DNA of 64,000 nt. Origin: Motacilla alba alba. Taxonomy: Eukaryota > Chordata > Aves > Passeriformes > Motacillidae. The number at the start of each line of letters is the position of its first letter. Positions within the stretch are counted from its first letter, which is position 1. The stretch covers positions 32,516,911 through 32,580,910 of the forward strand of contig NC_052046.1 in assembly GCF_015832195.1 (NCBI RefSeq), read 5' to 3'. Positions 36,101 through 47,465 of the stretch are shown here, one piece after another. The notes under the pieces were generated by a model. It searched no databases. It saw only the letters and a program-made list of their open reading frames with translations, and was not told the origin of the DNA. The position numbers were made by a program, and so were the translations under genes.

Positions 36101-37214
36101 CTTTACCTGCTGCTGAAATTTTTTATTATTAAAAATACATTTCTTGTGAGATTTCAGATAAATCTGAACCTCTTCCATACAGCTGAGAGTCTCAGATTTT
36201 ATTGCTCTGTTTTTTCATAGGAACCTATTTGTCCAAGAATCCTATAAAATATTTCAATTCCTCTTTAATGTGTACTATAAGAATGTACTTTCATCCCTCC
36301 CAGTAACTGTGGGCTTTCTGAGGAGTTTTAGTTTTGAAACCTAGCATTCAGTTGCAGCAAGAGAGCTCATGGAGCTGAGCCTTTCATGTTTGCACATGCT
36401 TAGTGAACACATGATAACATTCATTCATGACTGTGTTTTTGACTTAACACATGAACTATCTTTTAAAAATACTTTTATAAAAGCAATATATTAACTATTC
36501 TTGCTTAACAGCATTGCTTGCTTCCCTAAGTCTTTGCTGGGTTCTCAGATGATAGATCCCTGTACTACACTTAGGCGTATTAAGTATGTGAATCAATTTT
36601 AGTGGGGAATGTTTGTTAGGGAAAAAAAATCTAGCTAATAAAAAAGAACCTTCAGAATAGGCTGATCATGAACTGATTTTCTGAGAGTTGAGCAACAAAA
36701 TTATATTTTTATGTGAATTGAAGTATAGACTTTTTATATTTGTAATAACCATAGAGCAAATATCTTTACTTCTTTAAATCTTCTCAGCTGATTGTGATCT
36801 GTTTTATGGTAAGTCTGATATGATGCAGATAGAGAAAAGACATTTTCTGAGGATGTCCTACTACAGTGATAGAATTTCCTTGCCTTACAAACACAGAATG
36901 GTGTTCACAGGAATCACAAGAGCAATTAAACATTACTTTATATTAGTAGGACATCTGTTCAGAAAGGTTTGGAGTCTGTAAGGCTCACTTTTCAAAGGAG
37001 TATGTATTCTTTAATTATTGATTAATTCTTCGCTGGGCCTTAGAGGAATCATACTTATGTAATGTGTCTGTGATGATGTCCCATACGTATGACACCTCCC
37101 TGAAAAGGAAGAAGGAGAAAGAAACAGTCATTAAAACTATTATAAGTTTTAGTGGAGGTGCTAACAAGATTTAGGCAGTGATCATGCTGCAATACAAATA
37201 TCTCTGTAGCTCAC
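30171..37214. other. Long AT-rich non-coding stretch, no gene seen
   Basis: About 7 kb with no supportable gene. It holds an A21 tract at 30597-30617, a 16-bp direct repeat (GTAAATCAGTGATAAA at 35248-35263 and 35282-35297), and an isolated GC-richer patch at about 34490-34995. In that patch several overlapping frames of 60-105 codons run on both strands, which points to base composition rather than coding. A second mildly GC-rich patch is at about 32750-32960. Confidence 0.55.
30597..30617. repeat. A21 homopolymer
   Basis: An uninterrupted A run with no retrogene or LINE tail recognisable upstream. Confidence 0.9.
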
Positions 37215-37693
37215 AAAATCATAGAATGGATTGGTTTGGAAGGGATCTTAACATTCATCTGGTTCCAAACCCCCATCCATCATGGCCATGGATGTCATCC
37301 ACTAGAGGTTGTTGCTTGGGACTCCATCCAGCCAAGGGACTCTGCTTGCCACCAGGGTCTCTCAAACGCAGACAACCAACTCCTCTCCTACAGAGCAGCC
37401 CCCCCCTCAAATCCAGTTTGGAGATGGTGTCATGTGGGATCATGTTGAAGGCCTTGCAGAAGTCTAAGTAGATGACATTTGTCAACTTGTTGAGCCCCTG
37501 CATGCTAGAAGACCACCAGGTTGGACAGACAAAATTTGCTTTTACTGAAGCCACATGTCAGCCACCTCCTTGTCTTGCGTGGGCTTCAACATTTCTGGCC
37601 AGAGGATCTGCCCTGTGTTCTTATCAGGATATTGGTCTGTAGTTCCCTGGGTCTTCCTTTCTACCTTTTAAATATTTGCAGTCATGTTTCCCT
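37215..37693 (-). mobile_element. CR1 LINE with large internal deletion
   Basis: Two CR1 pieces lie in the same orientation. At 37215-37372 the plus strand gives the complement of the CR1 3' end (ATCATAGAATGGATTGGTTT, GGAAGGGATCTTAACATTCA, then CCACTAGAGGTTG). At 37408-37693 it gives the complement of the central reverse-transcriptase region (TTTGGAGATGGTGTCATGTG, GCCTTGCAGAAGTCTAAGTA, GACCACCAGGTTGGACAGAC, TCTGTAGTTCCCTGGGTCTT). The minus-strand frame contains NVIYLDFCKAFNMIPHDTI, the conserved LDFSKAFDTVPH motif. The intervening catalytic and C-terminal portion is missing. Either one copy lost its middle or two fragments abut. The 97-codon plus frame and 99-codon minus frame here are not genes. 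Confidence 0.88.
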
Positions 37694-40600
37694 TTGGGTT
37701 TTTTCCTAATTTTTTCCCCTAATTTCTGCTTCTGTGGATATTAGAAAATTTGGAAGTGGATAATGAAGAAATGCAAAATCAAAAATTCAGAAATAAAAAC
37801 CGTAAAAATATTGTTTTATTAGGGGTCTGCTAAACCCTGTTATAAGCTCAGTGTAGCAGTATTTTCTAATAAGAACTATCAAAAATGCTAACATTCTTCA
37901 ACCTGCACTAAATTTTAATGTATTTGCATTTTTAAAAATCATACAGGTAACATCCAAAGCTTCATTAAATGTCTGAGTTACCCAGAATAAATAAAGAATT
38001 CTAACATTAATTTGCATTATAATGGTTTGTCTTAAATTTTCCTGGACAAAATAACAGTTAGAAAAGAATAATAAGAACTTTAGCATCAAGTATTGTGTGA
38101 CTCCAAATACATTTTTCCTGCCTACTCCTACTGAACTCAGGGCAGCAGTTAAGCAAGTGGTCCAATTTTACAACCCACAAGGGATTAAAAAATGCATTAT
38201 AACACAAGTTTTAGCATGTCAGAAGCCTCAGAGTGGGGAAAGTCAGCATCAGTAGCATTAATTCTTACACACTTTTGACACTTAGGATGACAAGGAGAAA
38301 ATGATGGCACATGACTTATTCTTTTTTTATTATTATTCTAATCCATCACTTTGAAAAACAAAAATGTGAGTTATCTTTCAGAGATATTTCCTAATAAAAG
38401 GAGGTTTTTTTCTTCAGGTGCTGACTGAATTCTTCTAACTTTGTCCTTTTCTCTCTCTCAGTGGATGTGACTTTAGATGTAAACATGTTTTGCTATAATA
38501 ATATTTTTATTATGAAAGTTAGTTCATTGTATAGATGACTAAATATTTTCCAGAGATCATGCTTTATCTCTTATTTATGAGAATTAATATTCCAGCATAA
38601 TTATTTTTTCATTTTTAAGTGATTCCAAAATACTCTCTCTTCAATGTTTGACAGGAAGAGGAAAAGAAACATCTCAGCTTGAAGAGGAAGCAATCAATCT
38701 CTCTTAAATTGAATTTGACTACTTTTTCCTTTCTAAAATGTACCCTTACTGTATCTCTTCTTCAGATGCTTGCAAAGTTTAACTATCTCTCTGAGTTTGA
38801 TTCTGAGTGACTTCCACTCTATGACTCAAAGTGTCACTTCTGAGAAATCTTGTATCTATTAAAATACTACTTCTGCAGAGACATCTAACCGTGCTAGTAC
38901 AAAGTTCCTTATGAAGAAAAAACTGTGAAGAAAAAACCAAGGACAAGGGCATTTTCAGTCTTCACAACTTTTTCCCTGTTAATATTTCTGAGAAAGAAGC
39001 AAATGTCTTTCAAAGGATCTAGTTCCTGCAGCTTTTTAAAACCAGGCTTTAGCTATGAAAATCCTTATAATTGAGGATATGACACTTACAAATTGTCACT
39101 CTAAAGTATCCTCCTACAGCACTTCAGCAAAAGTCTTGGGGTCACTCACTACTCCTGGAGACTATTTTTTGTTTGTGTCACCACTCATTATGGCGCTTCA
39201 TGATATGGCTGTGGCTGCTGCTTCCTCCTGCTTCTTCAGAGCTTCATCTGATTTTCATTCCTCTGTGACCCTTCTGCTTTTTTTTTTTAATTAGTTTTAA
39301 CCTCGTTAGGTTTTAGCTTTCCTTTTTCCACTTGGAGACAAATAAAACCTACCACATACTTGAAATAGATTTTGTTTGTGCAAAAGAGAAAAACACCATG
39401 TTTAAAGATATAACTGCTAAAATAGCAGTGTCTTGTGACCTCTTTTCATAAAAGAGCAAACTAAAATGGTCTTTCAGAGCCACTCCAAGACACAAGCTAA
39501 TTTTTTTAAATGCATGAGATTAGTTTGTCAAATTGCTCTTTAAAACAAAGATTGGACAGCCTTCTGTAGCAATGATTTTAAATGCCCCATTTTGAATGGG
39601 GTCTTCCAAGACCAAGGAAAAATAATTACCTCAAACAACTGACCATTTTTCTAGTTACTCAGATATATAATTGTGAATAATTCTGAGTATTTTTTTATCA
39701 TTTTCTAGATGATACACAAGAAAAAACCATGCAAATTTTGCTTCAGTATTAGCATCACATGAAAATATTACTTTGGTAACTGAAATCAGTATAAAACCAA
39801 AGACATAATTTTGAAGTCGGTATTCAGAACAATGCTGCCTAATTAACACTCTGCATGTTTGCAAAGATAACACATAATTAGGCTACTTCGCATGAAAAAA
39901 AAAAAAGCAAGTCAGTTGGTGGTTTATCAAAACAATAAAATGAATATTTACATTGAACTGTATGACAAATTCTATTCTCGTAAGACTTGTGAGGAAAAAC
40001 ACTCCTAAAAAACACTGTTCACAACTACAAGTTTCTCAGTTCTGGGAAATTCTGATTATGCTGTTCTGATATGCTGCGTTTTATTTTGTGACTTATTTCT
40101 GCTAAAACAAAAAATGTCTGCCTGCAGAAAGACCACTTCAAATAGACAGGCAGAATTGGACCACACAGGAAAACAGGACTTTCTTCTTATCAAACAATCA
40201 ATCAAAACCCAATCAACCAAACAAACAAACCCCCCCTCCTGCACCCCTCAAACCATTAAAAAAATCCAGGAAAAATCAGTTGAGAACACATTATTTAAAA
40301 AAATTATTTCATAGTAGGACTCCTACAACAAATGCTCAGCATTCAGTGAAACAGTAAAGGTGGATGGAAATGGGCCCCATGACTGAGTGCAATAGGACAC
40401 AAAGGTGGGGACAGCCATCAAACACAGAGAAGAAAAGCAGAGCCACACTGCTCAGAGACAGCTTGGTAGGGGTGTGATTGCCTTTCTTCTGCTAAACTTT
40501 TCTCCTACATGGTAGATTATGCTGCCTCCAGAATCTGCTCTAACCTGCCTTCTGGAGCTTACTTCATAATAAAAACAGCAGGAAAAAGATTGGTTTTGAA

Positions 40601-40728
40601 CATTTACTTTGGTGTAAATTAGATTGCTTGACAACTGAATTTTATTCAATTACTGACTCATTATCAAACTCTAACCATTTTAATGTATCCACTGTTTCTT
40701 ACTTCTATCTATCATCTATCTATCTATC

Positions 40729-40775
<47 letters not shown>

Positions 40776-41592
40776 ATCTATTTGTCTATCTGTAAAGCAA
40801 TAAATTACATCAGGTGTTCTCTGGACGGATTCACACTGCTAGTTCAGCTGTACTGGCCCTATGCAGCAGAAGCTGAATGGATGACCTCTTTGAACTCTTT
40901 TCTATTTTTCTGGGCAAAAAAAAGAGTGATTGTACTTTTTTACTATATTCTAGTGAAGACTAGTGCAGGTCATGTGGTATTTAATAAACAGGCTGCATGG
41001 CCGCATTAAATCACCACTTGCAGAATAGTAGAAATAGTTTTCTGAATTTGTAAATATGGTTGCTGTTTAAATACCTCCCATTTCCTTTCAAACACTTGCT
41101 CACCAATGTCTAATAGGCATCGGCACAGTTCAGCATTAAATTGTTCATTTGTTTTGACTTTAGATAGGAAGACACATTACTTAAGTACATTCACTGCAGC
41201 ATACAATGAAATATTTATATTCTTTTGCAAGTTTAATATGCAGTTTAAGTTAAGCTATCAATTAATTCCCTACTATGTGACTTAAGATGTCCGAATACTC
41301 ATCAGTATAAGCACACTTTAGGCAAGGAATTAACACATTCAGAGGCTAAATCTACTAAATAAAGGGAACACACTGATATTTTATTTTATTACCCATCTTC
41401 TGGAGTACAGTCTTCTGCAGAATTTGAGAGGGGCAGTGGAAACTAGTACACCAAAGAATACAGAGACCTTGTGTCCACTAAGAATGCAGTGAAGTCAGGA
41501 CTCCTGTATATCTCATACCCTCTAGATTTAGTGTTCTGCACTTTTTCTTGAAGAGAAACTCTCAGTAACTGAAAGTCCAAATGAAGCCAATT
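37694..41592. other. AT-rich non-coding DNA, no gene seen
   Basis: No gene or transposon recognised apart from the microsatellite at 40705-40791. A pyrimidine-rich patch ending in a T run lies at about 39200-39288, and an A/C-rich tract at about 40195-40240. The 108-codon frame at 40683-41009 is largely the microsatellite read as repeated LSIY. Confidence 0.6.
40705..40791. repeat. (ATCT)n microsatellite, interrupted
   Basis: About 87 bases of ATCT repeats with three-base ATC interruptions. The longest pure run is 40729-40775 (about 12 copies). It is likely to be length-polymorphic. Confidence 0.95.
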
Positions 41593-42110
41593 AAAGAGAC
41601 CCCACCTGGAGTACTGCATCCAGCTCTGGGGTTCCCAGCACAGAACCCCTATTGGAATGAGTCCAGAAGAGGCCACCAACATATCAGAGGGATGGAGCAC
41701 CTCTCCTGGGTTGAAAGGATGAGAGAATTGGAATTGTTCAGCCTGGAGAAGAACATGCTTTGGGATGACACCATTGCAACCTTTCAGCACCTGCAGGGAG
41801 CAAAAAAGAAAGGTGGAGAGGGATTATTTACAAAAGTGTGTAGTTACAGGACAAGGGGGAATGGATTCAAACTGAATGAGGGTGGGCTTAGATTCCATAT
41901 TAGGAAGAAATTCTTTACAGTGAGGAACGTGAGGGCAGGAAAAAAAGTGGATGTCCCACCTCTGAAAATTTTCAGAGGAAGGTTTGATGTGATTTTGAGT
42001 GACCTGGTTTACTGAAGGATGTCCCTGCCCACGGCGGGGAGTTGGAGCTAGATGATCTTTAAGATCTCTTCCAACCCAAACCATTCTTGATACTATGATT
42101 CTATGAAACG
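41593..42110 (+). mobile_element. CR1 LINE 3' end, best preserved in the window
   Basis: About 520 bp closely follow the CR1 3' pattern: GAGACCCCACCTGGAGTACT, GCATCCAGCTCTGGGGTTCC, AGAGGGATGGAGCACCTCTC, TTGTTCAGCCTGGAGAAGAA, AGGACAAGGGGGAATGGATT, ATTAGGAAGAAATTCTTTAC, TTGGAGCTAGATGATCTTTA and TCCAACCCAAACCATTCTTG. It ends ACTATGATTCTATGA. One reading frame (41581-42015, 144 codons) is still open across most of the ORF2 C-terminal region. It is a truncated LINE remnant without the reverse-transcriptase core and is not a gene. The low divergence suggests that it is the youngest CR1 here. Confidence 0.95.
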
Positions 42111-45100
42111 TATTTTAACATTTATTTTTGCCAAATTCCATATCAAAACCAAAACTAGAAGAAAAAGAACCATGAATGGATATGTTTTACTTTCTGCCAT
42201 GGCAAAAGTACTATTGCTTTTACATGCTCTGTAGGACAGATATGAGTGTGGGAAACTGATGTAATACTGCATTACATAATTGTTAACTGTGTTTGCCCAA
42301 AATCTATTGAAAAATCAGCATTATAAAAATGGATTACTAGAAGTTGAATGACAGAAATATAAAGAAGCTTGAATCTGCAGTAAAAAAGTGGATGTAGTGC
42401 TATTATATACAAAAATAAATAAATTTCTGTTGTGATAAATAGCCTTTCTGAATATAGTCTGATTTAAGTGAGAACTCAGGTAAAGATGGAGCCAGAGACT
42501 TGGAATACCTTAATTTGAATTTTTTATGTAGTAAATCTCAACTAATAAAATATTTCTAAAGTATTTTAAAAGCAGATAATAGGTAGGTATTAGGTAGCAA
42601 CTTTTAAAATTGTATTTTGGCACTCTCTTTTGGCTGTTGATTTTGAAACTTTGCATTTAAAAAAGCCTTTCTTTGCTGTACTCCGCAGTTTAAAAAAAAA
42701 TCCTGGCAGTTCAAAATTTGTTTATTTTCTTTACACATGCAAGAAAAAAATATTTGCTTTCATTTACTTTTTTCCCCTAATCATAAGCAAATAAAAGATA
42801 TCTTTTTTTCCCTACAACATTGAACCAAAAAGATAATACTGCATAATATTTAATTTGTTTTTCAGAAATAAAAACAAGTAAAATGTTTTTTATTTCTAAT
42901 AAACCCTCTAAAAGCAAAATGTCACATGGAAATGTCTATGCCCTATTCCTGCCTTGTGAATCTTCTGTTTAAATCTTACTTTGTGAAATTCATAATCTTC
43001 TTAAAAGTCTAGAAGAGTATTCCTACTCAAATTAGAAGAAAAGATGGAGGATTTCATGATGATTAATGAAGTCCAAAAATTTATTAAGTTTATTTATTAA
43101 AATTAAGTTAACAGAAATTTATTTATTGTTCCACAGCTCAGAATAATTTATATACAATGAACCAGTGCAGCTCTTTCATAAAATGCCAGACTATAAGGCT
43201 CAGACTGAGAGGTTTCAAATCCTCCTCTGCACACTGTATGCTTCTGCAAAAATCTGCATGCCAGTTTACTCTGTGAAGGTGACAGATTAATCTGGTTCTA
43301 AAGTATCCACAGATCACGCAGGATTATCAGAATCTTTCTTATGGCAAAAGATCACCAATTCACTGTTCACTGCTAGTCTATATAGTCACTGTCATAAATT
43401 GTATCCACAAAGTTGCTTAGTTTACATCTCATCATATGTAACTTTTAAATATCTTTTGGAACAGTGAAGGTTTTCTCCATTTTTCAGCCAAGGAGTTGAA
43501 TTACAAGCGGAATAAGTGGCTCAGCCTCTATTGGGAGGTAAACCAGTCTTGATGTAATTTCTGTCACTAGGATAGACAGAGAAGTTAAAAATCTCTCTGC
43601 ACTTGACCCTTGAGAGCATAAATCAGAAAATTGAGAATTTTCTCAGTCATTAGGAAAATGTTAGAATACCTTAGTATAGATGAAAATCTGACCTCAAAAC
43701 CAATGGAAAAGGGGAAACCAATTTTTTTCTAGAATTCCTGGGTCACACCGCTTTAGCCATTGCTCATCACTTAATCTGATTTACAGCTAAAAATTAAGCA
43801 AGATTTTAACAAAATATTCCCAGGAATGTCATTAAGAACAAACAAAAGGAAGCAGTTTTTAATTTCTTCCTTGAGGCAATAGAGAGTTTACTGACTTTTT
43901 TTAATCTTTAGCAAAGACCAAAAAGCAGGCATTGGTTTCAGAGGTTCATTGGCAAATGAATACTTTTACCTGTTTTGCAAATGGAAAAACTGGCCCACAA
44001 GTTTTGACATGAGTGGGGCATTGTACTCAGCTGGTTTTCAGGTGCTTACCAAGCTGCTCTTTCACTCCCTCTCCTCTGCAGAACAAAGTTAGAAATTGCA
44101 ATGAAAAGACTTGTAGATTGAGAGAATGACCAGGAGATTGCTTATGAATTGCTGCCACAGGCAAAATAGATTTCACTTGAGTAAAATTAATTTATATTAT
44201 TTCTAATTAGTAATAGAGCAGGATCGCAAGTAATAAGAACAAAACTTTTTTGTAAGCTTGTACTGTGTAGGAGATTCATCTTAATGCTGAACAGTCTTGT
44301 ATGAGAAACTAGAACAAGACAAATCTAGAAGATTAACTCAACATAACCAGTGGCCTAATTTACAGATTTTCAGTTAGCTGACATTTATGTAGTTTGTGCA
44401 TGTAAATTTTCACTGTATGTTCTGCTTAACAGACATCTGTTCAGGTTTGCATGTCAGGTTTAATGTCATAATGTTTAGTTAACATTTCAGGCTAAATGAA
44501 TGTTAACTTCTCAGTGCTTGAAAAACACCTTTAAATAAACACCTCAACTTGTTTCAAAAGTACTCAAGATTTATCTTCAGAAGAAAGGTTTATTTCCCAG
44601 GGCAAGGCAGGCTTGACAGAATTTGAAGTATATGTGCAGAACCTGGACAGATTGCTCTAATATTGCACAGCAATCAAACTTTGTGCAGTTGTTATAGAAA
44701 TTATTCCTTTGCCAGCAAGGCACTGAGTGAATAACTTGAAAAGGATATTTGGTTTAACGACAAGGTTTAGTTGTGCTAAATCATACAACAAGGGAAATGG
44801 TAACCTAGAAGTTTTAAGTGCAAAGTCCTTGTTAGTAACAAAGAAAGCTTGTAAACTGTCAAATCAGTAAAATTAACACCACTCAGCAACTACAGTTATA
44901 TAAAACTTAAGACATTTGTAAGCAATAATGCAGCATTAGTGACTGTTAGATGTTTAATTATTGACACAATGTACCTGACAGAACTGTAAAGAATACTTAA
45001 TCATTTCTTACTGTTAATGAGTTGTCAAATTAGCTATTTTGTTAGTGTCTGCTTCCCTAATGCTGTATACATCTTAAATGTATATATAAAATATATACAT

Positions 45101-45491
45101 CTTAATGCGGTATATATCTTAAAATGCATTAACGCCATGTTAAGACAAGTGCTTTTCTGTTATACTCTCGGTTCATGGTCTTCATGAGCCTTGTACTGTA
45201 AAATAAAGCAGCATAAAATATAGCAAAAATAAACTATAACAAAATGAGTGGGATTTTACAATGCTTTTAGCCTCAAGTCTGCTCTGCCCCAAATAATCTC
45301 AGTAAGTTTTATTTATAATTGATTTTAAGTAGATTTAGGCTTAAGCCAAATAACAGTCATATGGGATAAGTCTTAGCCCTCTCATCACATGACTAACCAC
45401 TAACTTCACAAGTTAGTATTTCTGTTACCAGAGATGGTAACAGAAATTAGTGATGCTCAACTCCTCAAAAATTTAAAGCCAGAATTAGGTA
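42111..45491. other. AT-rich non-coding DNA, no gene seen
   Basis: No gene, RNA or transposon that I can name. There is no open frame of 60 codons or more between 42085 and 45464. A few short imperfect repeats of TATACATCTTAAA type occur at about 45065-45125. Confidence 0.6.

Positions 45492-45580
<89 letters not shown>
45492..45580. repeat. (ATT)14(AAT)15 inverted microsatellite, perfect palindrome
   Basis: Fourteen ATT units (45492-45533) switch directly to AAT units (45534-45580). ATT is the complement of AAT, so 45492-45575 is an 84-base perfect palindrome with no loop. It could fold into a cruciform or hairpin. Minus-strand frames at 45465-45713 read it as runs of isoleucine or asparagine and are artefacts. 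Confidence 0.95.
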
Positions 45581-45581
<1 letters not shown>

Positions 45582-45706
45582 CTGAAACCAAACCATACCA
45601 AGCCAAACAAAACAAAAACCAAACCAAACAAACATAAACCAAAACCAACCAAACAACCCCCCCCCCCAAAAAAAAAAACAAACCAACAAAACAAACCAAA
45701 AAAACC
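45581..45706. repeat. A/C-rich AAACC-like low-complexity tract
   Basis: About 125 bases made almost entirely of A and C, in irregular AAACC and CAAA units. It includes C11 at 45657-45667 followed by A11 at 45668-45678. It adjoins the ATT/AAT palindrome directly, forming a compound simple-sequence block of about 215 bp. Confidence 0.9.
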
Positions 45707-46335
45707 TCAACATTACCCTGAAATACAGCTAAGCAAATGCCACTGGATAGTCTCAGCTTGCCTCCAAATGATAAAGAAACTTTGAACAGTTCTGTTTGGC
45801 CATATTAGTTTACCCCTCTGTTTTTCTTGTCATGCTAGCAGAGCTGTAACTTCATGTTGTAGCACTAAAGAAGATAAACAAATCACAAAGACACCTGCAT
45901 GTTCTGTGGGATGTATTAAGTAGGAAGAAATAATATCTCATTCAACATAACACCGCTCTAACTGGAAAAAGCAATTCATAACCTTTGCTAGAAACAGTTT
46001 CAAACCTGTAAAAAAAGGTATTTTTTGGGAGGGAGGCTTTTTTTGATTATTTGATTTTGTATTTTGACTTGACAGTGGTATTTGATATTAGAAAGAAGAA
46101 GTATTCAAGTTAATGGTAGCTGAGATTCATTTGGTGACAAAAGGTCCTCTAGAGGCAGTTAGAAAAGTTTTGAAATCTATGGCCTCATCACTGTGCCACA
46201 ATATCATAGCTCAGGATGCATGCTTATTTAAAAATCAACATTATCTCATGCTGTACTAATGAAGGTGACAAGGGGGTGGGAATAATTAGCCTACTTAATA
46301 TCTAGCTTCCACTGGACTGAACTGCAATAAGTATT

Positions 46336-46366
46336 TTTACAGTGTAAAATATTTTTACACTGTAAA
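46336..46366. repeat. 13-bp inverted repeat with 5-base loop
   Basis: TTTACAGTGTAAA at 46336-46348 and TTTACACTGTAAA at 46354-46366 are exact reverse complements. A third related TTTTTACAG follows at 46371-46379, so slippage of a short TTTTTACA unit may explain it. Confidence 0.85.
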
Positions 46367-46430
46367 TATATTTTTACAGCATAATTTAAAGAATGAATAA
46401 TTTTGAACAATGTCTGAAATGAAAGACCCT

Positions 46431-46498
46431 CATCCCCAATTTTAGTCCCCAATAAAAGCAGCATCCCCAATATTAGTCCCCAATATGAGCAGCATCCC
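46431..46498. repeat. 31-bp minisatellite, 2.2 copies
   Basis: Unit 46431-46461 and unit 46462-46492 both begin CATCCCCAAT and end GCAG, differing at only a few positions. A partial third copy, CATCCC, follows to 46498. No CRISPR-like spacers are present; the units are contiguous. Confidence 0.9.
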
Positions 46499-47404
46499 TG
46501 AATAATCTATATACTTAGGAGACACCAGATGGAGGTAGATACAGGAGTAGTATTACTAGTCTTACATTTTTGTTTACGTCTTCTTGCTTATACTCATATT
46601 CTTATATCCCTAAACCAAATATTTGATTGAAGTGGATTCTTGGAAAATCAGAATTAGTTTTATACTCCTTATGCTTCTTTAGTGTACATACCCTCTAAAT
46701 AATCAAAGTGTATGCAGTGGTCTTTTTATAATAGTGAACTCGCCAGAATGAAAAAAAGTGAAATGGCAGTATCACAAAAATTGAGAAAAAAATAAAGGTT
46801 TTCACTTGTTTTTTCTGCCTCTATTAATTAGCCAACTATATTTAACTGCTGAATATTTTTATCCGTGAAATGTTACAACCACTTCACAAGTTAGTATTTA
46901 GTCTGTTGGTTCTTACTGGTTTTCATAGAGATGCCAGCACTGAATATGTATGTATGGTTATAAATGTAAACCACTTTATAATGCAGGATTTAAATAATGA
47001 CATGTAGAATATGTCCTCCCATCTGGACAACCTAAAGCCTCTTTTAAGTTCTGGAGAATTATTTATAAGGAATGAGGAGCACTTTAATTCATCCTTAGAC
47101 CTCCCAGAAATCCTCTGAGGAAATGAAGGGAAAAACCTGAAATTTACTTTCTCAGAGGAAAGTAAATTTTTCTCTGTCTTTCCTTCTCTTTTTCTATTAT
47201 AAGAAAGAAAAATCTGTTTTAGTTTTTGGACAGGAGAAAATATAAGAGCACCCCCAAATTTATTAAAAAATAATTTATCACTGCAAGTTAATACTCATTC
47301 TCCTGATACTAGAAGTGGTTTATTTGAAATACTAAGTTTTCATTTTGTTACTCATAGTTCAATGAAAAAACATCTAGAAAAAGTTACTTTTAGCTGATTA
47401 ATTT

Positions 47405-47465
47405 TTAATTTTAATTCTAATTCTGATTTTATTTCTAATTCTAATTCTAACTCTAATTCTAGTTA
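47405..47465. repeat. Degenerate TCTAAT hexamer tract
   Basis: About 60 bases of imperfect TTCTAA/TTTTAA units (for example ATTCTAATTCTAACTCTAAT), a decayed hexanucleotide microsatellite. Confidence 0.85.

Noticed and set aside
40683..41009. 108-codon frame with repeated LSIY
   Set aside because: The repeat is the (ATCT)n microsatellite read in frame.
41581..42015. 144-codon plus-strand open frame, the longest in the window
   Set aside because: It follows the C-terminal part of CR1 ORF2 and lies in a truncated LINE with a typical CR1 terminus, so it is transposon residue.
45465..45713. 82- and 69-codon minus-strand frames rich in isoleucine, asparagine, leucine, phenylalanine and tryptophan
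   Set aside because: These are translations of the ATT/AAT palindrome and the A/C-rich tract, not proteins.
46431..46498. Regular repeats considered as a CRISPR-like array
   Set aside because: Units are contiguous, without unique spacers, and the genome is avian.
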